A stretch of DNA of 64,000 nucleotides from PRDV01 sp963710865 (GCA_963710865.1 CAVQBR010000002.1:434001-498000); one strand, 5' to 3'. Shown: positions 1 through 8,768, numbered from the stretch's first letter. The notes: generated by a model not told the origin, from the letters alone. Numbers and translations are program-made.

Positions 1-1
1 T

Positions 2-1054
2 ATTAACATTCATCCCCGTAAAGAAGAAATACAGTTCCTGCATCCCCGCCTTGTTGAGGACCTCATTGAAGAAAGTGCACAGAAGGCACTCGAGCAGAGA
101 CATAGTGAGCAACTTACTGGCAGAGCTGCGCCAGAACGATCGAAGATTTTGCTCAGGCCCAGTATTCAAGCAGTGACCTTTCCACCAGAACCAAAAAATG
201 AACAGCTATTTCTCAAGGCGCTCGAAACACAATTTGGTCCCTCTTTAGAAGTATCCTCTGCTCAAGAGCCAAAGGAAATCTCGAACGAACAGGCAGTTCT
301 CAAAGAGCTCGGGACACAGATTGGTTCTTCCTTAGAAGCTTCTTCTGAGCCAATGCAACAGGCAGACTTGAATGAACAAGTAGTTCTCAAAGTACGCGAG
401 CCACAGTTTACCCCCTTCCAAGAAACAGCGCCTCAACCCGTACAGCAAAAAACCCCTCAAGCAGAAGCAGTTCAATACCGCCTCATAGGTCAATGTAATA
501 CGACCTATATCCTCATTGAAACAGCCGAAGGGCTCGTATTTATCGACCAACATGCGGCTCATGAGCGCATACTCTATGAGCGCTTAAAATCTCATTTCGA
601 GTCGATAGCACGAGTGCGCCTTATTTTCCCACAGATTATTACCCTCAACTCAGATGATGTAACTCTGTTTGAGCCTTATTGTGAGCTTTTTCTCAGGTGT
701 GGCATAGAAGTGAACCCTCTGAGCGAGCGTGAACTGGTCATCACCGAAACTCCCGTATTTCTCAAAAATCAGTCACTTGAAGATTGCATCAAACAAGCAA
801 TCAGCGTAATCCACGAACATCAATACCTTGATAACGATGAGCTCAAAAAAATCATACTTGAACGGGTTCATTCACAGATGAGCTGTAAAGCGGCTGTCAA
901 AGCAGGCGATGAGCTTCCTCTTGAAACGATGCACAATCTGATAAAAGAGCTCTATAAAACAGATAATAAGCTTACCTGCCCCCACGGCCGCCCTACCCTC
1001 TGGCAGCTCACAACAGCCGAGATAGAAAAAAAGTTTAAGCGGGATTATCGATAA
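2..1054 (+). CDS. mutL: DNA mismatch repair protein MutL, C-terminal part (5' end outside window)
   Basis: The reading frame is open from base 2, so this is the 3' part of a longer gene. The first residues (NIHPRKEEIQF) match the end of the conserved MutL ATPase region. A variable linker follows, then the C-terminal dimerisation domain. That domain contains DQHAAHERILYE, which fits the DQHA(X)2E(X)4E metal-binding motif of MutL proteins with endonuclease activity (absent in E. coli MutL), plus an SCKAAVKAGD segment and CPHGRP. MutL couples mismatch recognition by MutS to strand removal. The linker holds three 29-residue imperfect repeats (see findings). The stop overlaps the 3' end of the convergent downstream gene by 20 bases. 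Identification is secure; endonuclease activity is inferred from the motifs. Confidence 0.95.
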   Translation: MNIHPRKEEIQFLHPRLVEDLIEESAQKALEQRHSEQLTGRAAPERSKILLRPSIQAVTFPPEPKNEQLFLKALETQFGPSLEVSSAQEPKEISNEQAVLKELGTQIGSSLEASSEPMQQADLNEQVVLKVREPQFTPFQETAPQPVQQKTPQAEAVQYRLIGQCNTTYILIETAEGLVFIDQHAAHERILYERLKSHFESIARVRLIFPQIITLNSDDVTLFEPYCELFLRCGIEVNPLSERELVITETPVFLKNQSLEDCIKQAISVIHEHQYLDNDELKKIILERVHSQMSCKAAVKAGDELPLETMHNLIKELYKTDNKLTCPHGRPTLWQLTTAEIEKKFKRDYR

Positions 1055-2291
1055 GCTCGAAGAATTTGTCCAAAAGAAGCTTCACTCCTCTTTTGTGCGG
1101 ATACCGCTCTGACAGTATCGCTTGGACTTTTGTAAAGCGCTCTTGATCATCGGAAATCTGACTTCGCATCTCATCATCAAGCCTTCCGGCTTCTTGGTTC
1201 AGCAAGTGGTCTTCATAGGGATCGATGTCACAATAACCCAAAATAGCAACAGAAACCCTCTCTTCTGGTGCATAGGCCAACAATGATACGTAGGAACCCC
1301 ATTTGCCCGTGTAATAGAAAATATCGCCTCTCTTGAAGATACCATAACAGTGGCTTTTAAGGTGGGGCGTGATAAAAGCTTCATACAATAGCTTAGGTAA
1401 GATCATGCCACCATGGAGCTTGGTTTGCCATAAAACAAGATCGTGCACTGATGAAACAATACCTCCCGATCCAATCGTATTATCCAGAGTAAAGCATCGT
1501 TCAGGATCTGGCTCAACAGGTTCTCGCTCTGGATGCCCAACGCTATAGACTCGTTCTGGCAATAAGCCAGGACAGCTCTGCTTAACCTGATACCAATATC
1601 CACCTACTGGTTGATACGTCGACCTCAGACCCCAGCTAGCAAATAACTTTTCACTATACTCAACAAAGGACATCTTAGAAACAGCAGCTATAACCTCAGT
1701 AAGAAGAACATAACCACTGTTTGAATAGGAATACTGTGTTCCAGGTATAAACTCAAGTGGTCGATCCAAGCTCAATAAGGGACTGTTTGGAGTATGAAGT
1801 AATGCTACGACTGCATCGAATCCTCCCTGAGCATACGCTAATCTCACAGGGTTGGGTATACCTGCAGTATGAGTTAAGAGCTGATGCAAAGTAAGATCGG
1901 CAATGGGCGCTGGAACATCTTTGAGAAACTCTGTAAGCGGCTCATGGAGTCGCCCAAGCACATGCGCAGATTTCTCTTCTTCATTACTTCCACTACTTGT
2001 CTCATACAGAGCCATCAACAGCATTACCGCAGTAAATTGTTTTGATACCGATCCTATGAGGTACTGAGGCTCAACAATTCGTGCAACCTCGTTGCTGCAA
2101 ATATGCGAGATTATCTGGTCATTATCAGCTATGAGCACCTCACCATCAAGAAGATTCTTTTCTTTTAACTCAATCGCAAGCCGAGAAAGTTCACTTAGTC
2201 GCTCACGAAATAGCGAGGCATTACTTGCAAAGCTAGAGGTCAAAACTAATAACCAGAGAAAGTTTTTCACCGCACTACTCGCATTCTTCAA
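1035..2291 (-). CDS. secreted serine beta-lactamase-like hydrolase (class C / penicillin-binding fold)
   Basis: The protein has a hydrophobic N-terminus ending in SSFASNA, typical of a signal peptide. It then has the serine-hydrolase motifs of the class C beta-lactamase/D-Ala-D-Ala peptidase/esterase family: SVSK (SxxK nucleophile and lysine) and YSNSG (YxN). The third motif (HGG-like, normally near the C-terminus) is not clear. The protein probably acts in the periplasm or outside the cell on an ester, amide or peptide substrate; a true beta-lactamase role cannot be assumed. The frame opens at TTG 2291, inside the upstream monooxygenase gene, with a GAGG stretch before it. A GTG at 2270, just after that gene's stop, would place the signal peptide directly at the N-terminus and may be the real start. 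It is translationally coupled to the upstream gene. Confidence 0.8.
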   Translation of the reverse strand: MKNASSAVKNFLWLLVLTSSFASNASLFRERLSELSRLAIELKEKNLLDGEVLIADNDQIISHICSNEVARIVEPQYLIGSVSKQFTAVMLLMALYETSSGSNEEEKSAHVLGRLHEPLTEFLKDVPAPIADLTLHQLLTHTAGIPNPVRLAYAQGGFDAVVALLHTPNSPLLSLDRPLEFIPGTQYSYSNSGYVLLTEVIAAVSKMSFVEYSEKLFASWGLRSTYQPVGGYWYQVKQSCPGLLPERVYSVGHPEREPVEPDPERCFTLDNTIGSGGIVSSVHDLVLWQTKLHGGMILPKLLYEAFITPHLKSHCYGIFKRGDIFYYTGKWGSYVSLLAYAPEERVSVAILGYCDIDPYEDHLLNQEAGRLDDEMRSQISDDQERFTKVQAILSERYPHKRGVKLLLDKFFELIDNPA

Positions 2292-2571
2292 CAGAGAGAA
2301 CCTCAGCCGGGCCGGCTAATAAACCATCTAACTGTCCAAAGAGGTTTTGAATGTAAGGTTTCGCAAACTGTTGTTCGTGACCCTCTTTGCTGACCCAGAC
2401 TTCATAAAAGACAAATCGAGCGGGATTAGAGCGATCCTGAAACATACGATATTCGAGAGAGGTAGATTCCTTCTTGCTTGGACCCACCACTTGTAAAAGA
2501 GCCTCTTTAAGTTCACGTACTTTTTCTGGCCTAGCTTCTAATGATGCGATGACTGTATATCCTTTTGCCAT
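2275..2571 (-). CDS. ABM-domain quinol/antibiotic monooxygenase-like protein (YgiN type), intact copy
   Basis: This is a 98-residue single-domain protein with the ferredoxin-like ABM pattern: a first strand (YTVIASLEARP), a helix rich in charged residues, then YRMFQD...FVFYEVW and a C-terminal helix. Such dimeric proteins act as cofactor-free quinol or polyketide oxygenases, or only bind small molecules; the substrate here is unknown. A strong ribosome binding site (gaggag) precedes the ATG. It is the promoter-proximal gene of a two-gene unit with the beta-lactamase-like gene, whose start region overlaps this stop. A second, frameshifted copy lies about 0.8 kb upstream (3315-3610), with a matching promoter. 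Confidence 0.8.
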   Translation of the reverse strand: MAKGYTVIASLEARPEKVRELKEALLQVVGPSKKESTSLEYRMFQDRSNPARFVFYEVWVSKEGHEQQFAKPYIQNLFGQLDGLLAGPAEVLSVEECE

Positions 2572-2607
2572 GCGTTCTCCTCAAAAATGTTTCACAAAAC
2601 TTTCCTT

Positions 2608-2637
2608 ATCATACCACACTCGGATCTTATTGCACAA
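2608..2637 (-). promoter_or_regulatory. sigma70-type promoter of the intact ABM gene
   Basis: On the minus strand, TTGTGC (2632-2637) and TATGAT (2608-2613) are separated by 18 bases, and TG stands just before the -10 box. The same arrangement, with the same sequence around the -10 box, precedes the duplicated ABM gene, which supports function. Confidence 0.6.
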
Positions 2638-2853
2638 ATGCACGAGAGCATACCCAAAAGGTCCATGGGGCCGATAAGCATATTAAGCACCGGGACATCT
2701 GGTGAGGAGTATGACTCAAGGTGCCGACTGCGAGAAGGAGCTCCTGATTGTAGACTATTGAAAGATCGAAGTAGCACACAAAAAAACTAAGCGATCAGTT
2801 ATTAGCCACTGGAGCGAGAAGAAGAGCTAAGAGGCAGGCCGACACCCAATAAA

Positions 2854-3192
2854 CTAAGAGAGATTACTAGTTTGTTGATCTTCATCGCCCAGTATCTCAA
2901 TGCCATCCAAAATCTCATTTATCTCTTTATCAAAGATTGCAGAAGGATCCGTCAGCTGGTGAGAATTTTCCATAGCATTCACATAAAGTGCTTCAAGGAA
3001 GAGGCCAAATATTGGATCGTTTTCAACAGCATCTAACTCGTTATTTGGTGTTATTATCAGTGAAGGCCTATGATGGCGATCAAACACTATTTCGATGGCT
3101 ATTTCATCAGAATCCAGATACTGAATGAATTCAGCTGGTATTACAAAGGCAAGATTTTCACCAAGCTTAAATAATTTTTTATTGATTTTCAT
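2854..3192 (-). CDS. AbrB/PrlF-like antitoxin, no toxin partner visible
   Basis: The N-terminal half (KLFKLGENLAFVIPAEFIQY, then DEIAIEIVFD) fits the swapped-hairpin AbrB/SpoVT/MazE DNA-binding fold. The C-terminal half (DPIFGLFLEALYVNAMEN, then an acidic tail) resembles the region that follows the fold in PrlF/SohA, the antitoxin of the YhaV ribonuclease. Antitoxins of this type usually repress their own operon and neutralise the toxin encoded just downstream. Here no YhaV-like or PemK-like gene lies on either side; the neighbours are two copies of an ABM monooxygenase gene. A ggagag stretch precedes the ATG. It could be an orphan regulator or the remnant of a toxin-antitoxin pair. The fold assignment is fairly sure; the PrlF link is moderate. 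Confidence 0.65.
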   Translation of the reverse strand: MKINKKLFKLGENLAFVIPAEFIQYLDSDEIAIEIVFDRHHRPSLIITPNNELDAVENDPIFGLFLEALYVNAMENSHQLTDPSAIFDKEINEILDGIEILGDEDQQTSNLS

Positions 3193-3314
3193 TTTTTTAC
3201 CTTCTCTCTCCTAAGGTCCCTATGTGAAAGAATACTGTCACGTCGAAAGAACTAATTTGATACGCAGAAACATCGTTCAAAGGTAAAACAAACTGGCACA
3301 AGCATACTCATAAG

Positions 3315-3610
3315 CTAATCGCATTCCTCAACATAGAATGTCCGACCGGGCTTTGCTACCAAGCCATCAACTTGGTGGATAAGCTTTTAAATGCATGTTT
3401 TTCAAGTTGTCCCGCAAGTGCTTCTTTGCATCTCCAGATTTCATAGAACACAAACAGAGCTGGATTATCAAGATCCTGATGCAAACGATATTCGACGCAA
3501 GACGACTCTTTCCTGCTTGGCTCAACTGATGCCAGCAAAGCCTGCTTCAGCTCATCTATTTTTTTGGGTTTTGCCTCCAAAAAAGCGATTATCGTATATC
3601 CTTTTTTCAT
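3315..3610 (-). pseudogene. second ABM-domain monooxygenase copy, frameshifted near the 3' end
   Basis: The first 75 or so residues match the intact copy at 2275-2571 (YTIIAFLEAKP, YRLHQD, FVFYEIW). The frame then runs into a stop at 3356-3358 after STKLMAW. In the next frame the sequence reads LIHQVDGLV ... YVEECD and stops at 3315, which matches the C-terminus of the intact copy (LFGQLDGLL ... SVEECE). A single-base deletion near a run of A residues explains both. The truncated 84-residue product would lack the last helix. A sequencing error in the homopolymer cannot be excluded. Promoter and leader are conserved with the intact gene. Confidence 0.75.
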
Positions 3611-3646
3611 GAACTGCTTTCCCTATTATTCTCAAAAACTTTCCCT

Positions 3647-3676
3647 ATCATACCACACCTGGCTCCTACCGTGCAA
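3647..3676 (-). promoter_or_regulatory. promoter of the frameshifted ABM copy
   Basis: On the minus strand, TTGCAC (3671-3676) and TATGAT (3647-3652) are 18 bases apart. Bases around the -10 and the start of the leader are nearly the same as in the promoter at 2608-2637, showing that the duplication included the promoter. Confidence 0.6.
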
Positions 3677-3776
3677 ATACAAGCGCCTAATCTCAAACTA
3701 ATCTCACAAAATCGGGTATGGCCTGCTGCCAGGAACTTATCTGCAGCAAAAGCTCGTTCAGATAATAAACTTTGAC

Positions 3777-3804
3777 TTTACAAAAGAAGTATTAAGCATA
3801 TAAT
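3777..3804 (+). promoter_or_regulatory. promoter of the PadR operon
   Basis: TTTACA (3777-3782) and a perfect TATAAT (3799-3804) are 16 bases apart. Directly downstream, TTATACAA occurs at 3808-3815 and again at 3832-3839, 24 bases apart, between the promoter and the ATG. This is a plausible operator for the PadR protein encoded next; the operator role is inferred. Confidence 0.6.
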
Positions 3805-3853
3805 GTATTATACAAATTTGAATGCCGAATGTTATACAATATAAAGGAATGCG

Positions 3854-4396
3854 ATGTCAGTTGTACGGATTTTAATTCTGGGTATCCTGAATGATAAAAA
3901 GCCCCGTCACGGCTATGAAGTTAAGCAGGTCTTAGAATCATGGAATGTTGAGAAATGGGCCAACGTGGGATATGGATCAATTTACTTTGCTCTCAAAAAA
4001 ATGGCTGAAGAGAGGCTCTTGGAGATTGTTGAAAACCAAGATAATAAGCAAGAAAAAACAGTGTATAAAATAACAGCAACTGGGACTAATGCCTTTATGG
4101 TAATGCTTCGTAAACAATGGCTGCAGCTGAAGCCGACAGTTGACCCATTTCAGGTAGCGCTTACTTTTATGCAGTATTTACCAAAAGATGAATTAATTGT
4201 AGCATTAGAACATCGAGCTGATACCTGGCGCCATGTCATTAGATCGTCACAACGGGTTCTGCCTCTAGCACTCAAAGATATGACATTGCCAAAACATATC
4301 GATGAAAATCATCGCCTTATTCTGTCACATTATCAGACGGAGCTAGATTGGATAGAGAAAACACTCGATAAAATCAAGCAAAATCAATTGCCTTAA
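3854..4396 (+). CDS. PadR-family transcriptional regulator
   Basis: The N-terminal winged helix is typical of PadR proteins: LILGILNDKKPRHGYEVKQ, then GYGSIYFALKKMAEERLLE and the wing VYKITATG. The C-terminal half is a helical segment like the PadR dimerisation domain (Vir_act_alpha_C type). PadR proteins usually repress nearby genes for detoxification or efflux and release DNA on binding a small molecule. The gene starts at ATG 3854 behind aaagga. It is first in a three-gene operon, followed after 19 bases by an alpha/beta hydrolase and then by a beta-lactamase-like protein, which are its likely targets. Family assignment is secure; ligand and targets are unknown. Confidence 0.9.
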   Translation: MSVVRILILGILNDKKPRHGYEVKQVLESWNVEKWANVGYGSIYFALKKMAEERLLEIVENQDNKQEKTVYKITATGTNAFMVMLRKQWLQLKPTVDPFQVALTFMQYLPKDELIVALEHRADTWRHVIRSSQRVLPLALKDMTLPKHIDENHRLILSHYQTELDWIEKTLDKIKQNQLP

Positions 4397-4415
4397 CTTT
4401 TTTTGGGAGGGTCTC

Positions 4416-5426
4416 GTGGTATTACAATGGATTTTACGAATAGTTATTGGATTACTTGTTTTAATCGTGTGCATATTACTTTTCGGCACAATCTATCAAT
4501 TGATCGCAACTAAATTAGATGAATTGCGCTATCCTGCTCCGGGTAAAATGGTAGATATTGGTGGTTATAGATTGCATATTAACTGTACTGGTGAGGGTGG
4601 GCCAACAGTAGTACTCGATGCAGGTATCGGGTGCAGCTCGCTAGGCTGGTCATTGGTGCAGCCAGAAATAGCAAAGTTTACTCGTGTATGCAGTTACGAT
4701 AGAGCAGGTATGGGTTGGAGTGATACAAGTTCGTTATCTCGAACCAGTAAGCATATTGTGGAAGAGTTACACACACTCTTAAAAAATGCCGGCATTCCAG
4801 GACCCTACATTCTGGTCGGCCATTCATTTGGTGGCATGAATGTTCGGTTATATGCAAATATATATCCCAACGAAGTCGCCGGGATTGTACTTGTTGATGC
4901 GGCACATGAAGATCAGTGGGAAAGACTCCCCAAGCAGTTAACCACTATCTCATTTAATCTACCACTTCTCTTGTTTCTGAACTCGATAGGATTCATTCGA
5001 CTCATGGTTCATCTATTACCCAAAAATCAAAAAGCGAAGGAAGAGCTTCCGCTTCCCACAAAGACCAAAGAGGCATTGGCAACTGAACAATGCGTATCTA
5101 AACGTATAAAAGCAACTTCCGCCGAGTTCGCTTTAATGAAGGATAGCTGTAACCAGCTCAGAGAGTCTGAAAATAAGTTGGGTAATAAACCGTTAACGGT
5201 AATAACGGCTGGCGATGACACAGATCTTAAAAAAACAGGTTCTCAAGAGTTTGTAGATCAATTTACTAGCGCTTGGTGTGATCTTCAAAAAGATTTGGCA
5301 ACAAAATCTACACGGGGCAAGCGAATGGTAGCAGAAAAGAGTGGTCATATGATCATTTTTGAACAACCAGGGATTATCGTTGATGCTGTCCGTGAGATGG
5401 TAGAACAGATCAGGCAAGAAAAATAA
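4416..5426 (+). CDS. membrane-anchored alpha/beta hydrolase
   Basis: A strong ribosome binding site (gggagg) precedes the GTG start. Residues about 5-30 form one hydrophobic helix, probably an inner-membrane anchor or uncleaved signal. The alpha/beta hydrolase fold follows: the oxyanion region (VVLDAGIGCSSLGW), nucleophile elbow GHSFGG and a late histidine in KSGHMIIFEQP; the acid is probably in the GDDTD region. The substrate is not predictable from sequence; esters, lactones and peptides are all possible. It is the second gene of the PadR operon, 19 bases after padR and 15 bases before the beta-lactamase-like gene, so the two enzymes may act on one compound. A related hydrolase is at 43963-44961. 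Confidence 0.85.
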   Translation: MVLQWILRIVIGLLVLIVCILLFGTIYQLIATKLDELRYPAPGKMVDIGGYRLHINCTGEGGPTVVLDAGIGCSSLGWSLVQPEIAKFTRVCSYDRAGMGWSDTSSLSRTSKHIVEELHTLLKNAGIPGPYILVGHSFGGMNVRLYANIYPNEVAGIVLVDAAHEDQWERLPKQLTTISFNLPLLLFLNSIGFIRLMVHLLPKNQKAKEELPLPTKTKEALATEQCVSKRIKATSAEFALMKDSCNQLRESENKLGNKPLTVITAGDDTDLKKTGSQEFVDQFTSAWCDLQKDLATKSTRGKRMVAEKSGHMIIFEQPGIIVDAVREMVEQIRQEK

Positions 5427-5441
5427 CACCAGAGAAATCAC

Positions 5442-7373
5442 ATGTACAGCCAAGAAAGTGAGAAAATGATGACTCCTACACCACAAGAACGCAAACTTGC
5501 TAACGATACCGTGCTTACGACCGCCTCTGGTGCAACCTTTACCGCATCAAAAAATTGGTATGCTACCACACAGAGCGACATGATTGTCCTGGAAGAACCC
5601 GACCGTGAATTAGCGGTAGCCTTGATCGAGAACAATGAACCAACTGCACAGCAAGCCGTAGAAAAAGCATGGAAGCAGTTTAGGCACAACTTTAAATATC
5701 CAATTGTACAAACTGTTCCTGATGTTGCGAAGGATGGATGGGATGAACTTGTTCAATTTGTATACGATACACCAATAAGCTACCTTGTCACCGCAATAGC
5801 CAGACGCAAAGGCGAAGTATGGTATATACAGCTGCTCGATGGCACTAAGGGGGCAATTGAGCGCCGCATGGCTCAAGCGATGACTGTTCTCACCAGCTTT
5901 AAAGTCCCTGGCACCAAAGAAGAATCTTTTGCCGGCAGAAGAGCTCACAGGCTTGATGCAAAACGGATACAGGAATTTGCAGCCTTTATCGAAGCCGCAC
6001 GTCAAGAATGCAAAGTTCCTGGAATTGCAGTTGGCATTGTGCAAGATGGGACCTGTGTTTTTGAAAAAGGGTTTGGTGTCCGCACTTTGGGTTCGCAAGA
6101 ACCCGTAACGCCAGAAACGCTTTTTATGATAGGCTCAACAACTAAACCATTGACATCATTTATGATGGCAAAACTTATCGACGAAGGATACTTCGATTGG
6201 GACACACCTATAACGCACCTTATGCCAGGCTTTAAGTTGGGGAATGAAGCTATTACAAAGCGGTTGCTGATGAAACATATGGTAGCAGCCAATACAGGCA
6301 TACCACGACAAGATGTAGAATTTATGTTTAATTATGACAAGGCAACACCTGAAATGCGTTTGGCTGAAATGGCAATGATGCAGCCTACAACTGATTTTGG
6401 AGAAACATTTCAATATAGTAACGGCATGGTGGCAGCTGGTGGATATATTGCGGCGCATTCTGCTCATAAGACTGCAAGCTTGGGTGATGCATATGATTCA
6501 GTGATGCAGACGGAGGTATTTGAACCCATTGGGATGAAATCGACTACCTTTGATTTTAACAAAGTGCAGCGTAGCAATTATGCCTCGCCCCATGGACAAG
6601 ATTTAAAGCTTGATTATATTCCTCTATCAATTAGCGATGAACGATGGGTAATTTCATTGCGTCCTGCAGGTGGTGCATGGTCAACAGTCCAAGACATGTC
6701 CCGCTATATTTTGACAGAGCTCAATAAGGGCGTAAACCCTGATGGCACGAGAGTAGTAAGCGAAGCAAATATACTGAAACGTCGAGAACTGCAAACAAAG
6801 ATTACTGACAAATGGAGTTATGGCCTGGCTTTGATGATCGAAGATGGTCAAGGTGTACAGGTAATACACCATGGCGGTACCACCTTGGGATTCACCTCCC
6901 AGATGTTTTTCTTACCAGAGCACGATATTGGGTTAGCCATCCTTAGCAATGGACGCGGAGCTTCTGCATTTACTGAGGTCGTTAAGCGACGCTTTATGGA
7001 GCTTTTATTTGACGGCAAACCTCAAGCTACTCAGATGCTGAAGCTTAACATAGAGAATTGCAAAACCGCCCAACACAAAATGCTTGAGGAAGTAAATTTT
7101 GCGCCAGACGCTGCATGGCTCGAACAATTCATAGGGACCTATAAGCACAGCAGCCTTGGCACGGTTATAATACGCCAAGTGGGCACCGAGACGATTCTTG
7201 ATGCGGGAGAATGGAAAAGTACCCTCGGCCAAAAAAAAGAACGCGACGGCACACTTAAGTTGATACTTACCCAAGCCCCTTTCGCAGGCCTTGAGCTTTT
7301 GCTCCGAAATAACGATGCTCTGGAGCTGGTCCTTGAAATGCCGCAGCAAAAATATGTATTTACGCAAACGTGA
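5442..7373 (+). CDS. large beta-lactamase-like serine hydrolase with an extra N-terminal domain
   Basis: Residues about 190-540 form the class C beta-lactamase/D-Ala-D-Ala peptidase fold with all three motifs: STTK (SxxK, near residue 232), YSN (near 324) and HHGG (near 476). The C-terminal ~100 residues resemble the lipocalin-like tail often attached to these hydrolases. The N-terminal ~165 residues are a separate domain not recognised here. No signal peptide is visible, so the protein may be cytoplasmic, unlike the family member at 1035-2291. The start is uncertain: ATG 5442 has only a weak binding site, and ATG 5466 or 5469 are alternatives. It is the last gene of the PadR operon. The substrate is unknown. 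Confidence 0.8.
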   Translation: MYSQESEKMMTPTPQERKLANDTVLTTASGATFTASKNWYATTQSDMIVLEEPDRELAVALIENNEPTAQQAVEKAWKQFRHNFKYPIVQTVPDVAKDGWDELVQFVYDTPISYLVTAIARRKGEVWYIQLLDGTKGAIERRMAQAMTVLTSFKVPGTKEESFAGRRAHRLDAKRIQEFAAFIEAARQECKVPGIAVGIVQDGTCVFEKGFGVRTLGSQEPVTPETLFMIGSTTKPLTSFMMAKLIDEGYFDWDTPITHLMPGFKLGNEAITKRLLMKHMVAANTGIPRQDVEFMFNYDKATPEMRLAEMAMMQPTTDFGETFQYSNGMVAAGGYIAAHSAHKTASLGDAYDSVMQTEVFEPIGMKSTTFDFNKVQRSNYASPHGQDLKLDYIPLSISDERWVISLRPAGGAWSTVQDMSRYILTELNKGVNPDGTRVVSEANILKRRELQTKITDKWSYGLALMIEDGQGVQVIHHGGTTLGFTSQMFFLPEHDIGLAILSNGRGASAFTEVVKRRFMELLFDGKPQATQMLKLNIENCKTAQHKMLEEVNFAPDAAWLEQFIGTYKHSSLGTVIIRQVGTETILDAGEWKSTLGQKKERDGTLKLILTQAPFAGLELLLRNNDALELVLEMPQQKYVFTQT

Positions 7374-7509
7374 CGAAAAAAAATAGGTTAGTAGGTGCAT
7401 CAAAAAATAGCACCCGTTAGTTCATACCGAGTCTAAGCATAGTGCTATCGCCCTGGATTCAGAGCACTCAAAAACTGCAAGGATACGATTTTATACATAC
7501 AAGACAAAA

Positions 7510-8274
7510 CTACAATTGCTTTTCCTCAACTTTGCTTATCACAAACTTAATAAATTCAGCGGTCTCTTTTAGTAAATGCATTTCTTTGCCATAGTGCCAG
7601 CTTTCAGCCGTTTCTATGAGATGGTTCCATTGTGGAAATTCCTTCTTTACCCATAAAGCAGAAGTTTTTTTGGATGCAACTGCACCGTATAGAACGTTGT
7701 ACAAGATACGGCACATATTTAAAACAACATATGACTGATAATGGCTATTTTGCAAGTACGCTGGGTCGGTAATTTTTGGTTGCCATTCCTCAAATAAATC
7801 CTTAATGCTAGCTTTTTGCACTTCGACAATATCAACAGGCTTTATCAGCGTTTTAAAACTCGGACCCATAAACGCAATGCCATGCTCATAGAGCAGATAT
7901 TGATTAATAATCCATTCATTCCCGTATGGAGCTGCAGGATATAAAATCCCTTCTCCAAAGTAAGGCCGAGGTTCCTTTGGTGGAAGTATATTATGAAGCA
8001 TACTCAAAGGAGTATATGAGCACTCAATGCGTCTTGCCCATTTTTTATGAGTAGCCTCCGTTTGTGTATGCAACTTTTTAATCAATTCAAGTTGTTCTTT
8101 TGAAGCCGGCTCACGTAAAATTACCACAAGGTCAATATCGCTCGATTCTGGATTAAAGTCGCCATACGTTAAAGAGCCCATAAGATATATACCCACCAAA
8201 TTTGCCCCAAAAATGTCCGCAATGCCTTTGGCTAATGAATGTAATACTTCGTTCACATCTTCAGTGTAATTCAT
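7510..8274 (-). CDS. AadA-like nucleotidyltransferase with DUF4111-type C-terminus
   Basis: The N-terminal half has the nucleotidyltransferase signature: IYLMGSLTYGDF followed by SSDIDLVVI, giving the GS and DxD residues that bind metal and nucleotide. The C-terminal half is helical and resembles DUF4111, as in aminoglycoside (3'')-adenylyltransferases (AadA). In AadA the enzyme transfers AMP to streptomycin or spectinomycin. Residues that decide the acceptor cannot be judged here, so drug modification is only a possibility. ATG 8274 is preferred because aaggga precedes it at good spacing. The frame is open further upstream to 8340 (ATG at 8310, no clear binding site). It stands alone and converges on the PadR operon. 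Confidence 0.75.
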   Translation of the reverse strand: MNYTEDVNEVLHSLAKGIADIFGANLVGIYLMGSLTYGDFNPESSDIDLVVILREPASKEQLELIKKLHTQTEATHKKWARRIECSYTPLSMLHNILPPKEPRPYFGEGILYPAAPYGNEWIINQYLLYEHGIAFMGPSFKTLIKPVDIVEVQKASIKDLFEEWQPKITDPAYLQNSHYQSYVVLNMCRILYNVLYGAVASKKTSALWVKKEFPQWNHLIETAESWHYGKEMHLLKETAEFIKFVISKVEEKQL

Positions 8275-8768
8275 CCACGGTCCCTTCGGTTGTTTTCTTG
8301 CGCGGTTCATTGCATGATCGGATATCTCATCAACGACCAAATTAAGAATGTTTCTATTCTCTTATTGTCGCATTTTTCTCAACAATTCGGAAATGGTTCA
8401 CGTGTGGAGACATACGGTAAAGCCATTTGTTTGATTGGAGCAAAGGTAAAATCAGAAATCAGCATATGTGCGGAGCAAGCTCATAATGGAACCCATTTGC
8501 TGCGAGGGCTTGCTTACTAGGAGCGATCTTCTTTTGCTGAAAAATAATTTACGATGTATTATTGACAGCGTAATCATTCTGTGCAGAAAAATTCTATCTG
8601 CGTTCTCGAAAAAGTCAGCCGCATGAAGCTCACGACTCCATTCAAGTATGGGGAGTAGCTTTGAAAGGAAAATGCATGCTAAAGCTTTTTATGTTTATCA
8701 TCACAGTTTTTTCGTGCGTAGTCTTTTTTTGGTTGCAAGGAAAACCAAAACTTGAAGGAAACAGAACA
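8275..8768. other. stretch without a confident gene
   Basis: Between the nucleotidyltransferase and the P-loop kinase there is no recognisable gene. The only notable part is 8661-8768, where the kinase frame extends upstream and would encode one hydrophobic helix. Confidence 0.5.

Noticed and set aside
2092..2319. Short frame antisense to the beta-lactamase-like gene
   Set aside because: It lies fully over conserved coding sequence and has no ribosome binding site.
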